Assembly (NCBI RefSeq): GCF_023703415.1
Contig: NZ_JAGMTU010000010.1
Span: forward strand, 22,352-86,351
Source: Microbacterium sp. USTB-Y
Lineage (GTDB): Bacteria; Actinomycetota; Actinomycetes; Actinomycetales; Microbacteriaceae
Reading direction: 5' to 3'
Length of the DNA stretch: 64,000 bases
The stretch's first letter is position 1, and every line of letters begins with the position of its first letter. Below are positions 22,187 to 29,415 of the stretch, piece by piece. The notes beneath the pieces are model-generated. The model saw only the letters and a list, made by a program, of their open reading frames with translations. It was not told where the DNA came from and searched no databases. Both the position numbers and the translations under genes were made by a program.

Positions 22187-24840
22187 CCCGTCACCCCCGC
22201 TCTGCGACAGTGGTCCTGCGCACGGTCCTCACCGCGCCGCTGCTGTCGGCGTTCCTGGTGCTCGCGGTCGCCGCGCTGAGCCTCGTCGCCGCACTCGTGC
22301 CTCCGCTCATCGATCGGGCGCGCACGGCGACCGTGCAGCACCAGATCGAGGAGACCCCCGCGGTCGGGCGCACGCTCACCGCGACGCAGTCCGGCATCCC
22401 CGGCGTGAGCGCGGAAGACGGACCGAGGTCGGATGTCTGGCCTGGCCTGCTGGCGGCGGCCGAGGAGACCCGCGAGCGGCAGCCGTCCCCGCTGCGGGAC
22501 GTGCTGGCAGAGCCGCGGGTGGTCGGCCTGTGGGGCGGATCCGCGCTCTCGACCGACCGCACGGTGCCCCTGCATTTCGTGCAGCTCGCGATGGATCCGG
22601 GGATCGAGGAGCGCAGCACCCTCGTGAGCGGCAGGTATCCCCGGGTCACGGATCCGGCCCAGGGGATCGAGGTCGTGCTTACCGCCGACTCCGCGCGCCG
22701 CCTGGACTGGAGGGTCGGGGAGGTCCGCCATCGGCAGGACCTGGGGGTCACGCTGGTCGGGCTCGTCGAGCCCCGGCCGAGGACCGATCTCGATTGGGAC
22801 ATCCTCGTGGGCGCCCGTACGCCGGCGATCCGGTACAGCCCGGCGGGCGACATCATCCTGCAGACCTTCGCATTCCTCGCGCCCGAGGAGGCAGGAGTGC
22901 TGGGCCGCCGGGCCATCGAGACGACGACCTTCTCCTGGATCCCGGTGCGGACGGGGTCGATCGACGCCGGGGATGCCGCGACGGTGAGCAGCCAGCTGCG
23001 GCTGTTCCTGGCGAATCCGATGCATCTCGTGGCCGGCGGCGACTTCTTCGACCGCGGGCTGTCGTTCCGCACGCCGGTCCCGGATGCGATCGACGCAGGA
23101 CGGGCACGGGGCGACGCGCTCGTGGCCGCGGTCGCGGTCGCGTCCGTCGGGCCGCTGGCGGTGGCGGCCGTGATGCTGACGCTGGCGGGGGGCCAGGTCG
23201 CGCTGCGCCGTTCCCGCGCCGCGGCGCTCGCCCGCGCGCGCGGAGCGTCGCGGCTCATGCTGATCCTCGTGCTCGGCGGCGAGGCGCTGGTGCTCGGCGC
23301 ACTCGGCGCCGTGCTCGGCGGCACGATCGGGGCGGTCCTCGCGGGCCGGACTCCCGATCCGCCCGCGGTGCTCGTCATGACCGCGCTCGCGCTGATCCCG
23401 GCGGGAACCGTGCCGCTCGCCGTTGTGCGCAGGCTGTCCCGCGCCGAGACCCGGGACGGCGATACGGCGCGACGCCCGTGGCGGCGGGTGCTGCCGGAGG
23501 TCGCGGTGATCGCGCTCGCGATCGTCGTCGCCGCGATCCTGCTCGGGCGCGGCCCCTCGCTCCGCGTGGATCCGGTGCTGCTCGCAGTCCCCGTGCTGGT
23601 GTGCGGCGCGGGCACCGTGCTCGCGCGGCGACTGCTCCCGCTGCTGCTGGACAGGCTGCACCGGTCCGCGGCACGGCGCACGGGCCTGATCGCGCTGCTC
23701 GGCCCGGCACGCGCGCTCCGCGACGCGGCGCTGCGGACGGCGCCGGCCCTCGCCGCCGTGATCGGGGTCGCGGTGGCGGTGTTCTCGGTGTCCTTCTCGG
23801 CGACCGTGTCGGACGGCATCGCGCGCACCGCTCGTGACATGACCGGAGCCGACGTCGCCGTGTCGATGCCGGTCATCGAGGACGAGCAGGTCGACGCCGT
23901 GCGGACGCTGCCCGGGGTCGCCGCGATCGCGACGCTGGACGCCGACGAGATCGGACAGGGCTCCTCCGCCAAGGCTCAGGACCGGGTGCGGGTCTACGCG
24001 GTCGATCGCGACGCGTTCGTCCGCGTGCAGCAGGGAGCCGACGGGGCTCTCCCGCTGCCCGCGTCGTTGAAGACGACGGCCGGCGACGCGGTTCCCGTCG
24101 TGGCGTCCGAGGCGCTGCTCGCGCAGTTCGGTGACGCGCTCTCGGTGAACGGACACGAGGTGCGGGTGATCGGGCGCACCGCGCAGCCCACGCCGTTCGG
24201 CGCTGCAGAGAAGTGGGTGATCGTCGATCGTGCGAACCTCGACCGGATCGGGGTCTCCGCACCGCTCGTCTCGAGGCTCTTCGTCGCGGTGGGCTCGGGG
24301 CGGGATCCTTCGTCCGTCGCCCGGGCGGTCGGCGCGCGGCTCGGCACCACGGCGACCGTGACGACCACGCAGGACATCGTCGCCCAGGCCGCGGCAGACC
24401 CGGCGACATCGGCGCTGCGCATCGCGCTGGTGGCGGCGTCCGTCCTCGTGGCGGTGCTGCTGACGCTCGCCATCATGCAGACGCTGCTGCTGGGCTCCGC
24501 CGCCCGTGCGCGACTGCTCGCGCTGCTGCGCGCGGTGGGCTATCCGCGCCGCCGAGAACTGCCGCTCGTGGCGTGGGAGGTCGGCCCCGCGCTCCTGGTC
24601 GCCGTGCCGATCGGCGTGGGGTGCGGGCTGGCGATGTCCTGGCTGGTGCTGGGTTCCCTGGATCTGCGCGGTTTCACGGGCGGATCGATCGCGCCCGCGC
24701 TGAGCATGCCTCTCGGGTGGCTCACGGTGGCCGTGATCGGCTTCGTGCTGGTCACGGGGACCGCCGTGCTGCTCGCGGCGGCGGCCGCGACGAGGGTGCA
24801 CAGCGCCGACGCGATCCGGGTCGCCGACGATGAGAGCTAA
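22183..24840 (+). CDS. FtsX-like ABC transporter permease, second subunit
   Basis: An 885-residue permease partner. It has an N-terminal helix (LLSAFLVLAVAALSLVAALV), an extracytoplasmic domain of about 280 residues with WGGSALSTDRTVPLHFVQL, then three or four helices, a pair of helices near 440-480, a second external domain with GADVAVSMPVIEDEQVDAV, and a C-terminal FtsX block of helices with LLGSAARARLLALLRAVGY. The ATG at 22183 overlaps the previous stop (ATGA). The two permeases and two ATPases form one cluster. The chain is long for a single FtsX unit and again looks internally duplicated. Confidence 0.85.
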   Translation: MTRHPRSATVVLRTVLTAPLLSAFLVLAVAALSLVAALVPPLIDRARTATVQHQIEETPAVGRTLTATQSGIPGVSAEDGPRSDVWPGLLAAAEETRERQPSPLRDVLAEPRVVGLWGGSALSTDRTVPLHFVQLAMDPGIEERSTLVSGRYPRVTDPAQGIEVVLTADSARRLDWRVGEVRHRQDLGVTLVGLVEPRPRTDLDWDILVGARTPAIRYSPAGDIILQTFAFLAPEEAGVLGRRAIETTTFSWIPVRTGSIDAGDAATVSSQLRLFLANPMHLVAGGDFFDRGLSFRTPVPDAIDAGRARGDALVAAVAVASVGPLAVAAVMLTLAGGQVALRRSRAAALARARGASRLMLILVLGGEALVLGALGAVLGGTIGAVLAGRTPDPPAVLVMTALALIPAGTVPLAVVRRLSRAETRDGDTARRPWRRVLPEVAVIALAIVVAAILLGRGPSLRVDPVLLAVPVLVCGAGTVLARRLLPLLLDRLHRSAARRTGLIALLGPARALRDAALRTAPALAAVIGVAVAVFSVSFSATVSDGIARTARDMTGADVAVSMPVIEDEQVDAVRTLPGVAAIATLDADEIGQGSSAKAQDRVRVYAVDRDAFVRVQQGADGALPLPASLKTTAGDAVPVVASEALLAQFGDALSVNGHEVRVIGRTAQPTPFGAAEKWVIVDRANLDRIGVSAPLVSRLFVAVGSGRDPSSVARAVGARLGTTATVTTTQDIVAQAAADPATSALRIALVAASVLVAVLLTLAIMQTLLLGSAARARLLALLRAVGYPRRRELPLVAWEVGPALLVAVPIGVGCGLAMSWLVLGSLDLRGFTGGSIAPALSMPLGWLTVAVIGFVLVTGTAVLLAAAAATRVHSADAIRVADDES

Positions 24841-24896
24841 ACCGGGGTGCGGGCTGTAGGGGAAGAGGAGACGATGACAGGAGAGGAAGGGACGGG

Positions 24897-25832
24897 ATGA
24901 GCGCCGACATCGACATCGCCTGCGAGGGACTCGTGCGCATCTTCACCGCGAAGGGGATCGAGGTGCAGGCGCTGCAGGGGCTCGATCTGCGGGTGCAGGC
25001 GGGCGAGATGGTTGCGCTGGTCGGCGCCTCGGGCTCGGGGAAATCGACGCTGCTGGGCATCCTGGCGGGGCTGGACGCGCCGACGGCGGGAAGTGCGCGC
25101 GTCGCCGGCCACGACCTCGCCACGATGCGCGCGGCCGAGCGGCTGCGCTACCGACGCCGCAGCGTCGGCTTCGTCTGGCAGCAGTCCGGGCGCAATCTGC
25201 TGCCGTATCTCACCGCGCGGGAGAACATCGCCCTGGCGCACGGCGTCGCGCAGGTGATCCCTGCGGGGTCGCGAGCCGCCCGTGCGCGGGAGCTGCTCGA
25301 GCTTCTCGACGTCGCGGACGTCGCGGAGCAGCGCCCCGGGCAGCTGAGCGGAGGGCAGAAGCAGCGCGTCGCGATCGCGGTCGCGCTCGCGAACGAGCCC
25401 CGCGTGCTGCTGGCCGACGAGCCCACCGGCGAGCTGGACGAGCGGACCACGGCAGATGTGCTGGACGCGATGAAGGCCGTCAACACCGAGCACGGTGTGA
25501 CGACGCTCATCGTCACGCACGACCCGATGGTGTCGGAGCACGTGGATCGCACGGTCCGGATCCGCGACGGCCGCACGTCGACCGAGACCCTGCGCAGCAC
25601 ACGGACGGATGACGAGGGCCGGGAGGTACGGGTCGCGCAGGAGTTCGCGGTGCTGGACCGGGCGGGGCGCATGCAGCTGCCGGGGGAGTTCGTGACCGCG
25701 CTCGAGCTGCGCGACCGGGTGCGTCTCACCCTCGAGACGGATCATGTGCGGGTCGCGTCCGGTGCGTCGACCCCCGAGGCATCCGATCCGCCGGAGGACG
25801 CGGAGGGCGCGGAGGGGACGGAGCGAACATGA
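24897..25832 (+). CDS. ABC transporter ATPase with AbrB-like C-terminal extension
   Basis: A 311-residue nucleotide-binding subunit. Walker A is GASGSGKST (43-51), the signature is LSGGQ (150-154) and Walker B is VLLADEPT (170-177), with the switch histidine in VTHDP. It resembles LolD/MacB-type ATPases up to about residue 235. Beyond that is an extra ~40-residue module (VLDRAGRMQLPGEFVTAL, then LRDRVRLTLETDHVRV) that looks like a SpoVT/AbrB swapped-hairpin domain, followed by an acidic tail. The start at 24897 is 56 bp after the second permease. It overlaps the next ATPase by 4 nt. The extension may pair subunits or sense a ligand (inference). Confidence 0.88.
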   Translation: MSADIDIACEGLVRIFTAKGIEVQALQGLDLRVQAGEMVALVGASGSGKSTLLGILAGLDAPTAGSARVAGHDLATMRAAERLRYRRRSVGFVWQQSGRNLLPYLTARENIALAHGVAQVIPAGSRAARARELLELLDVADVAEQRPGQLSGGQKQRVAIAVALANEPRVLLADEPTGELDERTTADVLDAMKAVNTEHGVTTLIVTHDPMVSEHVDRTVRIRDGRTSTETLRSTRTDDEGREVRVAQEFAVLDRAGRMQLPGEFVTALELRDRVRLTLETDHVRVASGASTPEASDPPEDAEGAEGTERT

Positions 25833-26533
25833 CCGAAGTGCTGCGCGCCGACGCGCTGACCCGGGTGTTCGCGGCGCCCGGAGGCGACGTCACGGCGGTC
25901 CGCGACGTCGATCTCGCCCTGTCCGCCGGCGAGCTCGTGGTGGTGACCGGGAGGTCGGGATCCGGAAAGACCACGCTGCTCACGATGCTGGGCGGGCTCG
26001 ATCGCCCGACCTCGGGGCGCGTCCTGTTGGACGGCCGGGATCTCGCCGACGGCGATACGGGCCACGTGCTCGGAGAGCGGATCGCGTCGATCTTCCAGAC
26101 CTCGGGTCTGCTTCCCGTGCTCTCGGCGGCGGAGAACGTCGAGGTGCCGCTGCGCATCCGTCGCACGCCGGTCGCGGAGCGCGAGCAGCGCGTGGCGCGG
26201 GCTCTGACGGCCGTGGGGCTGGCAGAGCACGCTCGCCAGCGTCCGTCCGAGCTCTCCGGCGGCCAGCAGCAGCGGGTCGGCATCGCCCGTGCACTGGTGA
26301 TGGATCCGGCCGTGCTGATCGCCGACGAGCCGACGGCGCAGCTCGACAGCGAGACGGGTGCCCAGATCATGGATCTCATCGCCGGTCTCGTGCACGAGCG
26401 CGGCACGGCGGCGATCGTCGCCACGCACGACCCCGCGATGCTCACGCGCGCAGACCGGGTCCTGGATCTCCACGACGGCGCGCTGCGAGAGCTGGGTGCT
26501 CGTGCGCTCGCCGCCAGAACGGGGCGGCACTGA
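25829..26533 (+). CDS. ABC transporter ATPase (LolD/MacB type)
   Basis: A 234-residue ATPase of standard length. Walker A is GRSGSGKTT (41-49), the signature is LSGGQQQR (from 142) and Walker B is VLIADEPT (162-169), followed by the D-loop QLDS and the switch histidine in ATHDP. The ATG overlaps the previous ATPase stop by 4 nt. With two dissimilar ATPases and two dissimilar permeases the system probably forms a heteromeric transporter. Expression is likely from the promoter before the first permease. No substrate-binding or membrane-fusion protein is encoded nearby. Confidence 0.9.
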   Translation: MTEVLRADALTRVFAAPGGDVTAVRDVDLALSAGELVVVTGRSGSGKTTLLTMLGGLDRPTSGRVLLDGRDLADGDTGHVLGERIASIFQTSGLLPVLSAAENVEVPLRIRRTPVAEREQRVARALTAVGLAEHARQRPSELSGGQQQRVGIARALVMDPAVLIADEPTAQLDSETGAQIMDLIAGLVHERGTAAIVATHDPAMLTRADRVLDLHDGALRELGARALAARTGRH

Positions 26534-26567
26534 GGCTCATCGGCGCGTCCGGCATGGCCGGGAATCC

Positions 26568-26606
26568 TGTGCAGAATACTTGTGCATAGATTCTGTGCAT
26601 GCAATC
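26568..26606. promoter_or_regulatory. three TGTGCA direct repeats at a 13-bp period upstream of the HTH regulator
   Basis: TGTGCA occurs at 26568, 26581 and 26594, exactly 13 bp apart, in an AT-richer patch that ends just before the ATG at 26615. A nested AGAAT...ATTCT inverted pair spans the middle copy. The position suggests an autoregulatory operator for the ArsR-like regulator. Confidence 0.5.
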
Positions 26607-26614
26607 ATGAGGCC

Positions 26615-27202
26615 ATGGAGAACCCGGAACACCCCGTCGGAATGCGGCTCGACGAGCGCGCCGTGCGCGTCCTCGCGCATCCGCTGCGCTCGAGGATCCT
26701 CGGCTGGCTGCGCATGCACGGCCCGGCGACGGCGACCGAGCTCGCCGCCGCACTGAGCACCAACACCGGAGCGACGAGCTATCACCTCCGCGCCCTCGAA
26801 GACGTCGGCCTCGTGACGGACACCGGCGCGGGAGCGGGGAAGAGGCGGGTCTGGCGGGCCAGCACCGACTTCCACTCCTGGAGCAACTCCGATTTCTCCG
26901 ACGACGAGGACGCGCAGACCGCGCTCGGCTGGCTGCGACGAGACTACGTGCGGCAGTACGCGCTGCGCACCGAGCAGTGGCTCGACGCCGAGGCGGCCTG
27001 GCCCGCCGAGTGGGTCGACCAGCTCGGGTTCGGCGACACGCTGCTCACGGTGACCGCGGACCAGCTCGCCGCGTTCCAGGCAGAACTCGATGCGCTGACC
27101 GAGAAGTACCGCCGCATCGGCGAAGGGGATCCCTCGGCGCGACGGGTGCAGCTCGTCGTGCAGAGCACCCCCGTCGACCTTGACCCGCCGGCGCAGCCAT
27201 GA
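26615..27202 (+). CDS. ArsR-like winged-helix transcriptional regulator
   Basis: A 195-residue regulator. The winged helix covers about residues 10-85: AVRVLAHPLRSRILGWLRMH, then TATELAAALSTNTGATSYHL and RALEDVGLVTDTG with KRRVWRAST. The C-terminal ~110 residues are helical (QYALRTEQWLDAEAAWPAEW and KYRRIGEGDP) and probably form the effector or dimer domain. No cysteine metal site is visible, so it is probably not a metal sensor. The ATG at 26615 is chosen over a GTG at 26582 because the latter lies inside the repeats. It overlaps the next MFS gene by 4 nt, so it probably controls that exporter. Confidence 0.88.
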   Translation: MENPEHPVGMRLDERAVRVLAHPLRSRILGWLRMHGPATATELAAALSTNTGATSYHLRALEDVGLVTDTGAGAGKRRVWRASTDFHSWSNSDFSDDEDAQTALGWLRRDYVRQYALRTEQWLDAEAAWPAEWVDQLGFGDTLLTVTADQLAAFQAELDALTEKYRRIGEGDPSARRVQLVVQSTPVDLDPPAQP

Positions 27203-28518
27203 ACGCGGAGGACTCTCCGTCGGAGGCGGGAGCGGCGCGGTCGATCGCGGCGGCCGAGCGCCGTCTGCTGCTGCTCACCGCGCTGCGTTGGCTGCCCGTC
27301 GGCGTCACGCTCGGGCTCACGGTCCTGCTGCCCCTGGAGCGGGGGATGTCGATCGCCGCGATCGGCTCGATCCTGGCGATCCAGGGGTTCGTCGCACTCG
27401 CCTTGGAGCTCCCGACCGGCGCGCTCTCCGACACCCTCGGACGTCGGCCCGTGCTGGCCGCATCGGGAGTGCTCGCGATCGCGGCCAGCATCCTGTTCCT
27501 GCTCGCCGACTCGTACGCGCTGTTCGCGGTATCGCTGCTGCTGCAGGGCGTGTTCCGCGTGCTCGACTCGGGTTCGCTCGAGGCCTGGTTCGTCGATGTC
27601 GTGCACGAGCACGACCCGGCGGCGGAGGTCGCGCATCCTCTCGCGCGCGCCGGCACCGCCCTCGGGGTGGCGATCGCGGCGGGCGCACTGCTCGGCGGTC
27701 TCCTCGTGGCCTGGCATCCGATGGGGGCGGTGTCCGCGTTGATCCTGCCCATGCTCGTGGCCATCGGGCTGTACATCCTCTACACGGTGCTCGTCGTGAT
27801 CCTGGTGCACGACGTCACGGAGCGCACCGACGCGCCGGTCCGGCCGCTCGCCGTCATGGCCGACGCCGCACGGCAGACGCCGCGGACGGTCGTCGAAGGG
27901 GTGCGTCGGGCGGTGCGGTCCCGCGTCCTCGCCGGGCTCGTCCTGGTCGAGGTGTTCTGGTCGGTGGCGATGATCGGTTTCGAGACGCTGACGCCGCTGC
28001 AGCTGGAGGGGTTCCTCGGCGGGGAGGACGCCGCGGCAGCGGTCTTCGGGCCCGCCTCCGCCGCCGCCTGGGGCCTGTTCGCCGTCGGCTCGCTCCTGGC
28101 GAGCCGGGTGAGCGGCGTGATCGGTGTGGCGTGGACGGCGATCCTCAGCCGGATCCTGAACGGCGCCTTCGTCGTGCTCATGGGACTCGCCTCCGGCGTG
28201 GTCGGGCTGCTCATCGGGTACGGCCTCACCTATCTCGCGCACGGCTCCGCCGGGCCCATGCACGCGGCGCTGCTGCACCGCGAGGCGGACCGGTCGACGC
28301 GCGCGACCATCCTGTCGCTCAACTCGATGGTCTCCGGCGGTGCCTACAGCATCGGGCTGCTGGTGCTCACCGCGGTCGCGGGTGCCACGTCGGCGGGGTG
28401 GGCGACCGTCGTCGCGGGGGCGTTCAGCGTCCTCGGCGCCCTGTGCTACCTGCCCGCGCTCCGCCAGGAGCGGGCCCCCGGTCGGCGGGGCCGGTCGGGC
28501 GTCGTGGATCCGGCCTGA
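27199..28518 (+). CDS. MFS transporter coupled to the ArsR-like regulator
   Basis: A 439-residue MFS protein with about 12 helices. The conserved loop is PTGALSDTLGRRPVLAASG. Helices 5-6 follow LLQGVFRVLDSGSLEAWFVD, a motif common in actinobacterial multidrug-type MFS exporters. The ATG overlaps the regulator stop (ATGA). An exporter directly behind a winged-helix repressor is a classical drug- or metabolite-responsive arrangement; the inducer is unknown. The C-terminus is a short basic tail (RQERAPGRRGRSG). Confidence 0.88.
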   Translation: MNAEDSPSEAGAARSIAAAERRLLLLTALRWLPVGVTLGLTVLLPLERGMSIAAIGSILAIQGFVALALELPTGALSDTLGRRPVLAASGVLAIAASILFLLADSYALFAVSLLLQGVFRVLDSGSLEAWFVDVVHEHDPAAEVAHPLARAGTALGVAIAAGALLGGLLVAWHPMGAVSALILPMLVAIGLYILYTVLVVILVHDVTERTDAPVRPLAVMADAARQTPRTVVEGVRRAVRSRVLAGLVLVEVFWSVAMIGFETLTPLQLEGFLGGEDAAAAVFGPASAAAWGLFAVGSLLASRVSGVIGVAWTAILSRILNGAFVVLMGLASGVVGLLIGYGLTYLAHGSAGPMHAALLHREADRSTRATILSLNSMVSGGAYSIGLLVLTAVAGATSAGWATVVAGAFSVLGALCYLPALRQERAPGRRGRSGVVDPA

Positions 28519-28548
28519 TTCCTCCAGCGCGGGCAGATGGCGCGCTGT

Positions 28549-28554
28549 TAAGGT
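28549..28554 (+). promoter_or_regulatory. -10 element of a leaderless start (SDR)
   Basis: TAAGGT, then GAGCGC (6 nt), then the ATG at 28561. The same hexamer-6-start layout occurs before the CPA2 gene. Confidence 0.5.
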
Positions 28555-28560
28555 GAGCGC

Positions 28561-29415
28561 ATGAGCGAAATCAGCCGGGACGGGGAAGTGGCGCTGGTGA
28601 CGGGGACGTCGTCCGGCATGGGGATGTACGCCGCCGTGGAGCTCGCGAAAGCCGGCGCTCGGGTGATCGCGACGATGCGCGACACCGGCCGATCCGATCG
28701 GCTCCGGACCGCGGCCGACGCTGCGGGGGTGGCCCTGGAGGTCCGCGCACTCGACGTCACCGATCACGCCGCCGCGGCACGGCTCGTCGAGGAGCTCACG
28801 GCCGAGTTCGGCGGTGTCGACGTGCTCGTCAACAATGCGGGGCAGGGCGGGGTCGGCACCGCCGAGCAGCTGTCCATGGACCAGATCCGCGCGCAGGCGG
28901 AGGTCAACTACTTCGCGCCGGTGCACCTCGCCAAGCTCGTGCTCCCCGGCATGCGCGAGCGCGGGCGCGGCACGATCCTCACCGTGACCAGCGTCGGCGG
29001 CGCCGTCGGCCAGCCCTTCGCCGACGCGTACTGCGGGGCGAAGTTCGCCGTCGAGGGGTTCATGCAGTCGCTGGCCGCCGTCGCCGAGCGGTTCGGCGTG
29101 CACGTGCGGGTCATCGAGCCGGCCGCGGTCGCGAGCGATTTCGTGCAGAACGCGGTCCGGCCCACGGACGCCGGCGCATACGGGGAACTGCTGCAGGCGT
29201 ACGCCTCCCGCACCGCGGGGGCGTTCGCGAACGCGCAGTCGGCCGCCGACGCCGGGGCGGCGATCGCCGCGGCCGCGCTCTCCGAGGAGGTGCGGTTCCG
29301 CTGGCAGAGCTCCGAGGCGGCGACGGCGTTCGTGGGAGTCTCGCTCGCCGACCACGACGGATCCCGGGTCCGCGCATTCACGGCGCCCTGGATCGCGACC
29401 GACCGGCCGGCGTGA
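28561..29415 (+). CDS. classical SDR-family oxidoreductase
   Basis: A 284-residue short-chain dehydrogenase. The cofactor motif is TGTSSGMG, the acidic/hydrophobic strand is VRALDVTD, the structural motif is NNAGQG, and the catalytic set is Ser144, Tyr157 and Lys161 in DAYCGAKFA. Cofactor preference and substrate are not determined; ATMRDTG after the second strand places Arg in a position that often favours NADP. The ATG at 28561 follows a -10 hexamer by 6 nt. It overlaps the P-type ATPase start by 4 nt (GTGA), so they are coupled although no shared pathway is obvious. Confidence 0.9.
   Translation: MSEISRDGEVALVTGTSSGMGMYAAVELAKAGARVIATMRDTGRSDRLRTAADAAGVALEVRALDVTDHAAAARLVEELTAEFGGVDVLVNNAGQGGVGTAEQLSMDQIRAQAEVNYFAPVHLAKLVLPGMRERGRGTILTVTSVGGAVGQPFADAYCGAKFAVEGFMQSLAAVAERFGVHVRVIEPAAVASDFVQNAVRPTDAGAYGELLQAYASRTAGAFANAQSAADAGAAIAAAALSEEVRFRWQSSEAATAFVGVSLADHDGSRVRAFTAPWIATDRPA

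Noticed and set aside
26582..26614. GTG at 26582 as the start of the ArsR-like regulator
   Set aside because: It would place the start inside the TGTGCA repeats and adds Cys/His residues unlike the family; the ATG at 26615 matches the winged-helix length.
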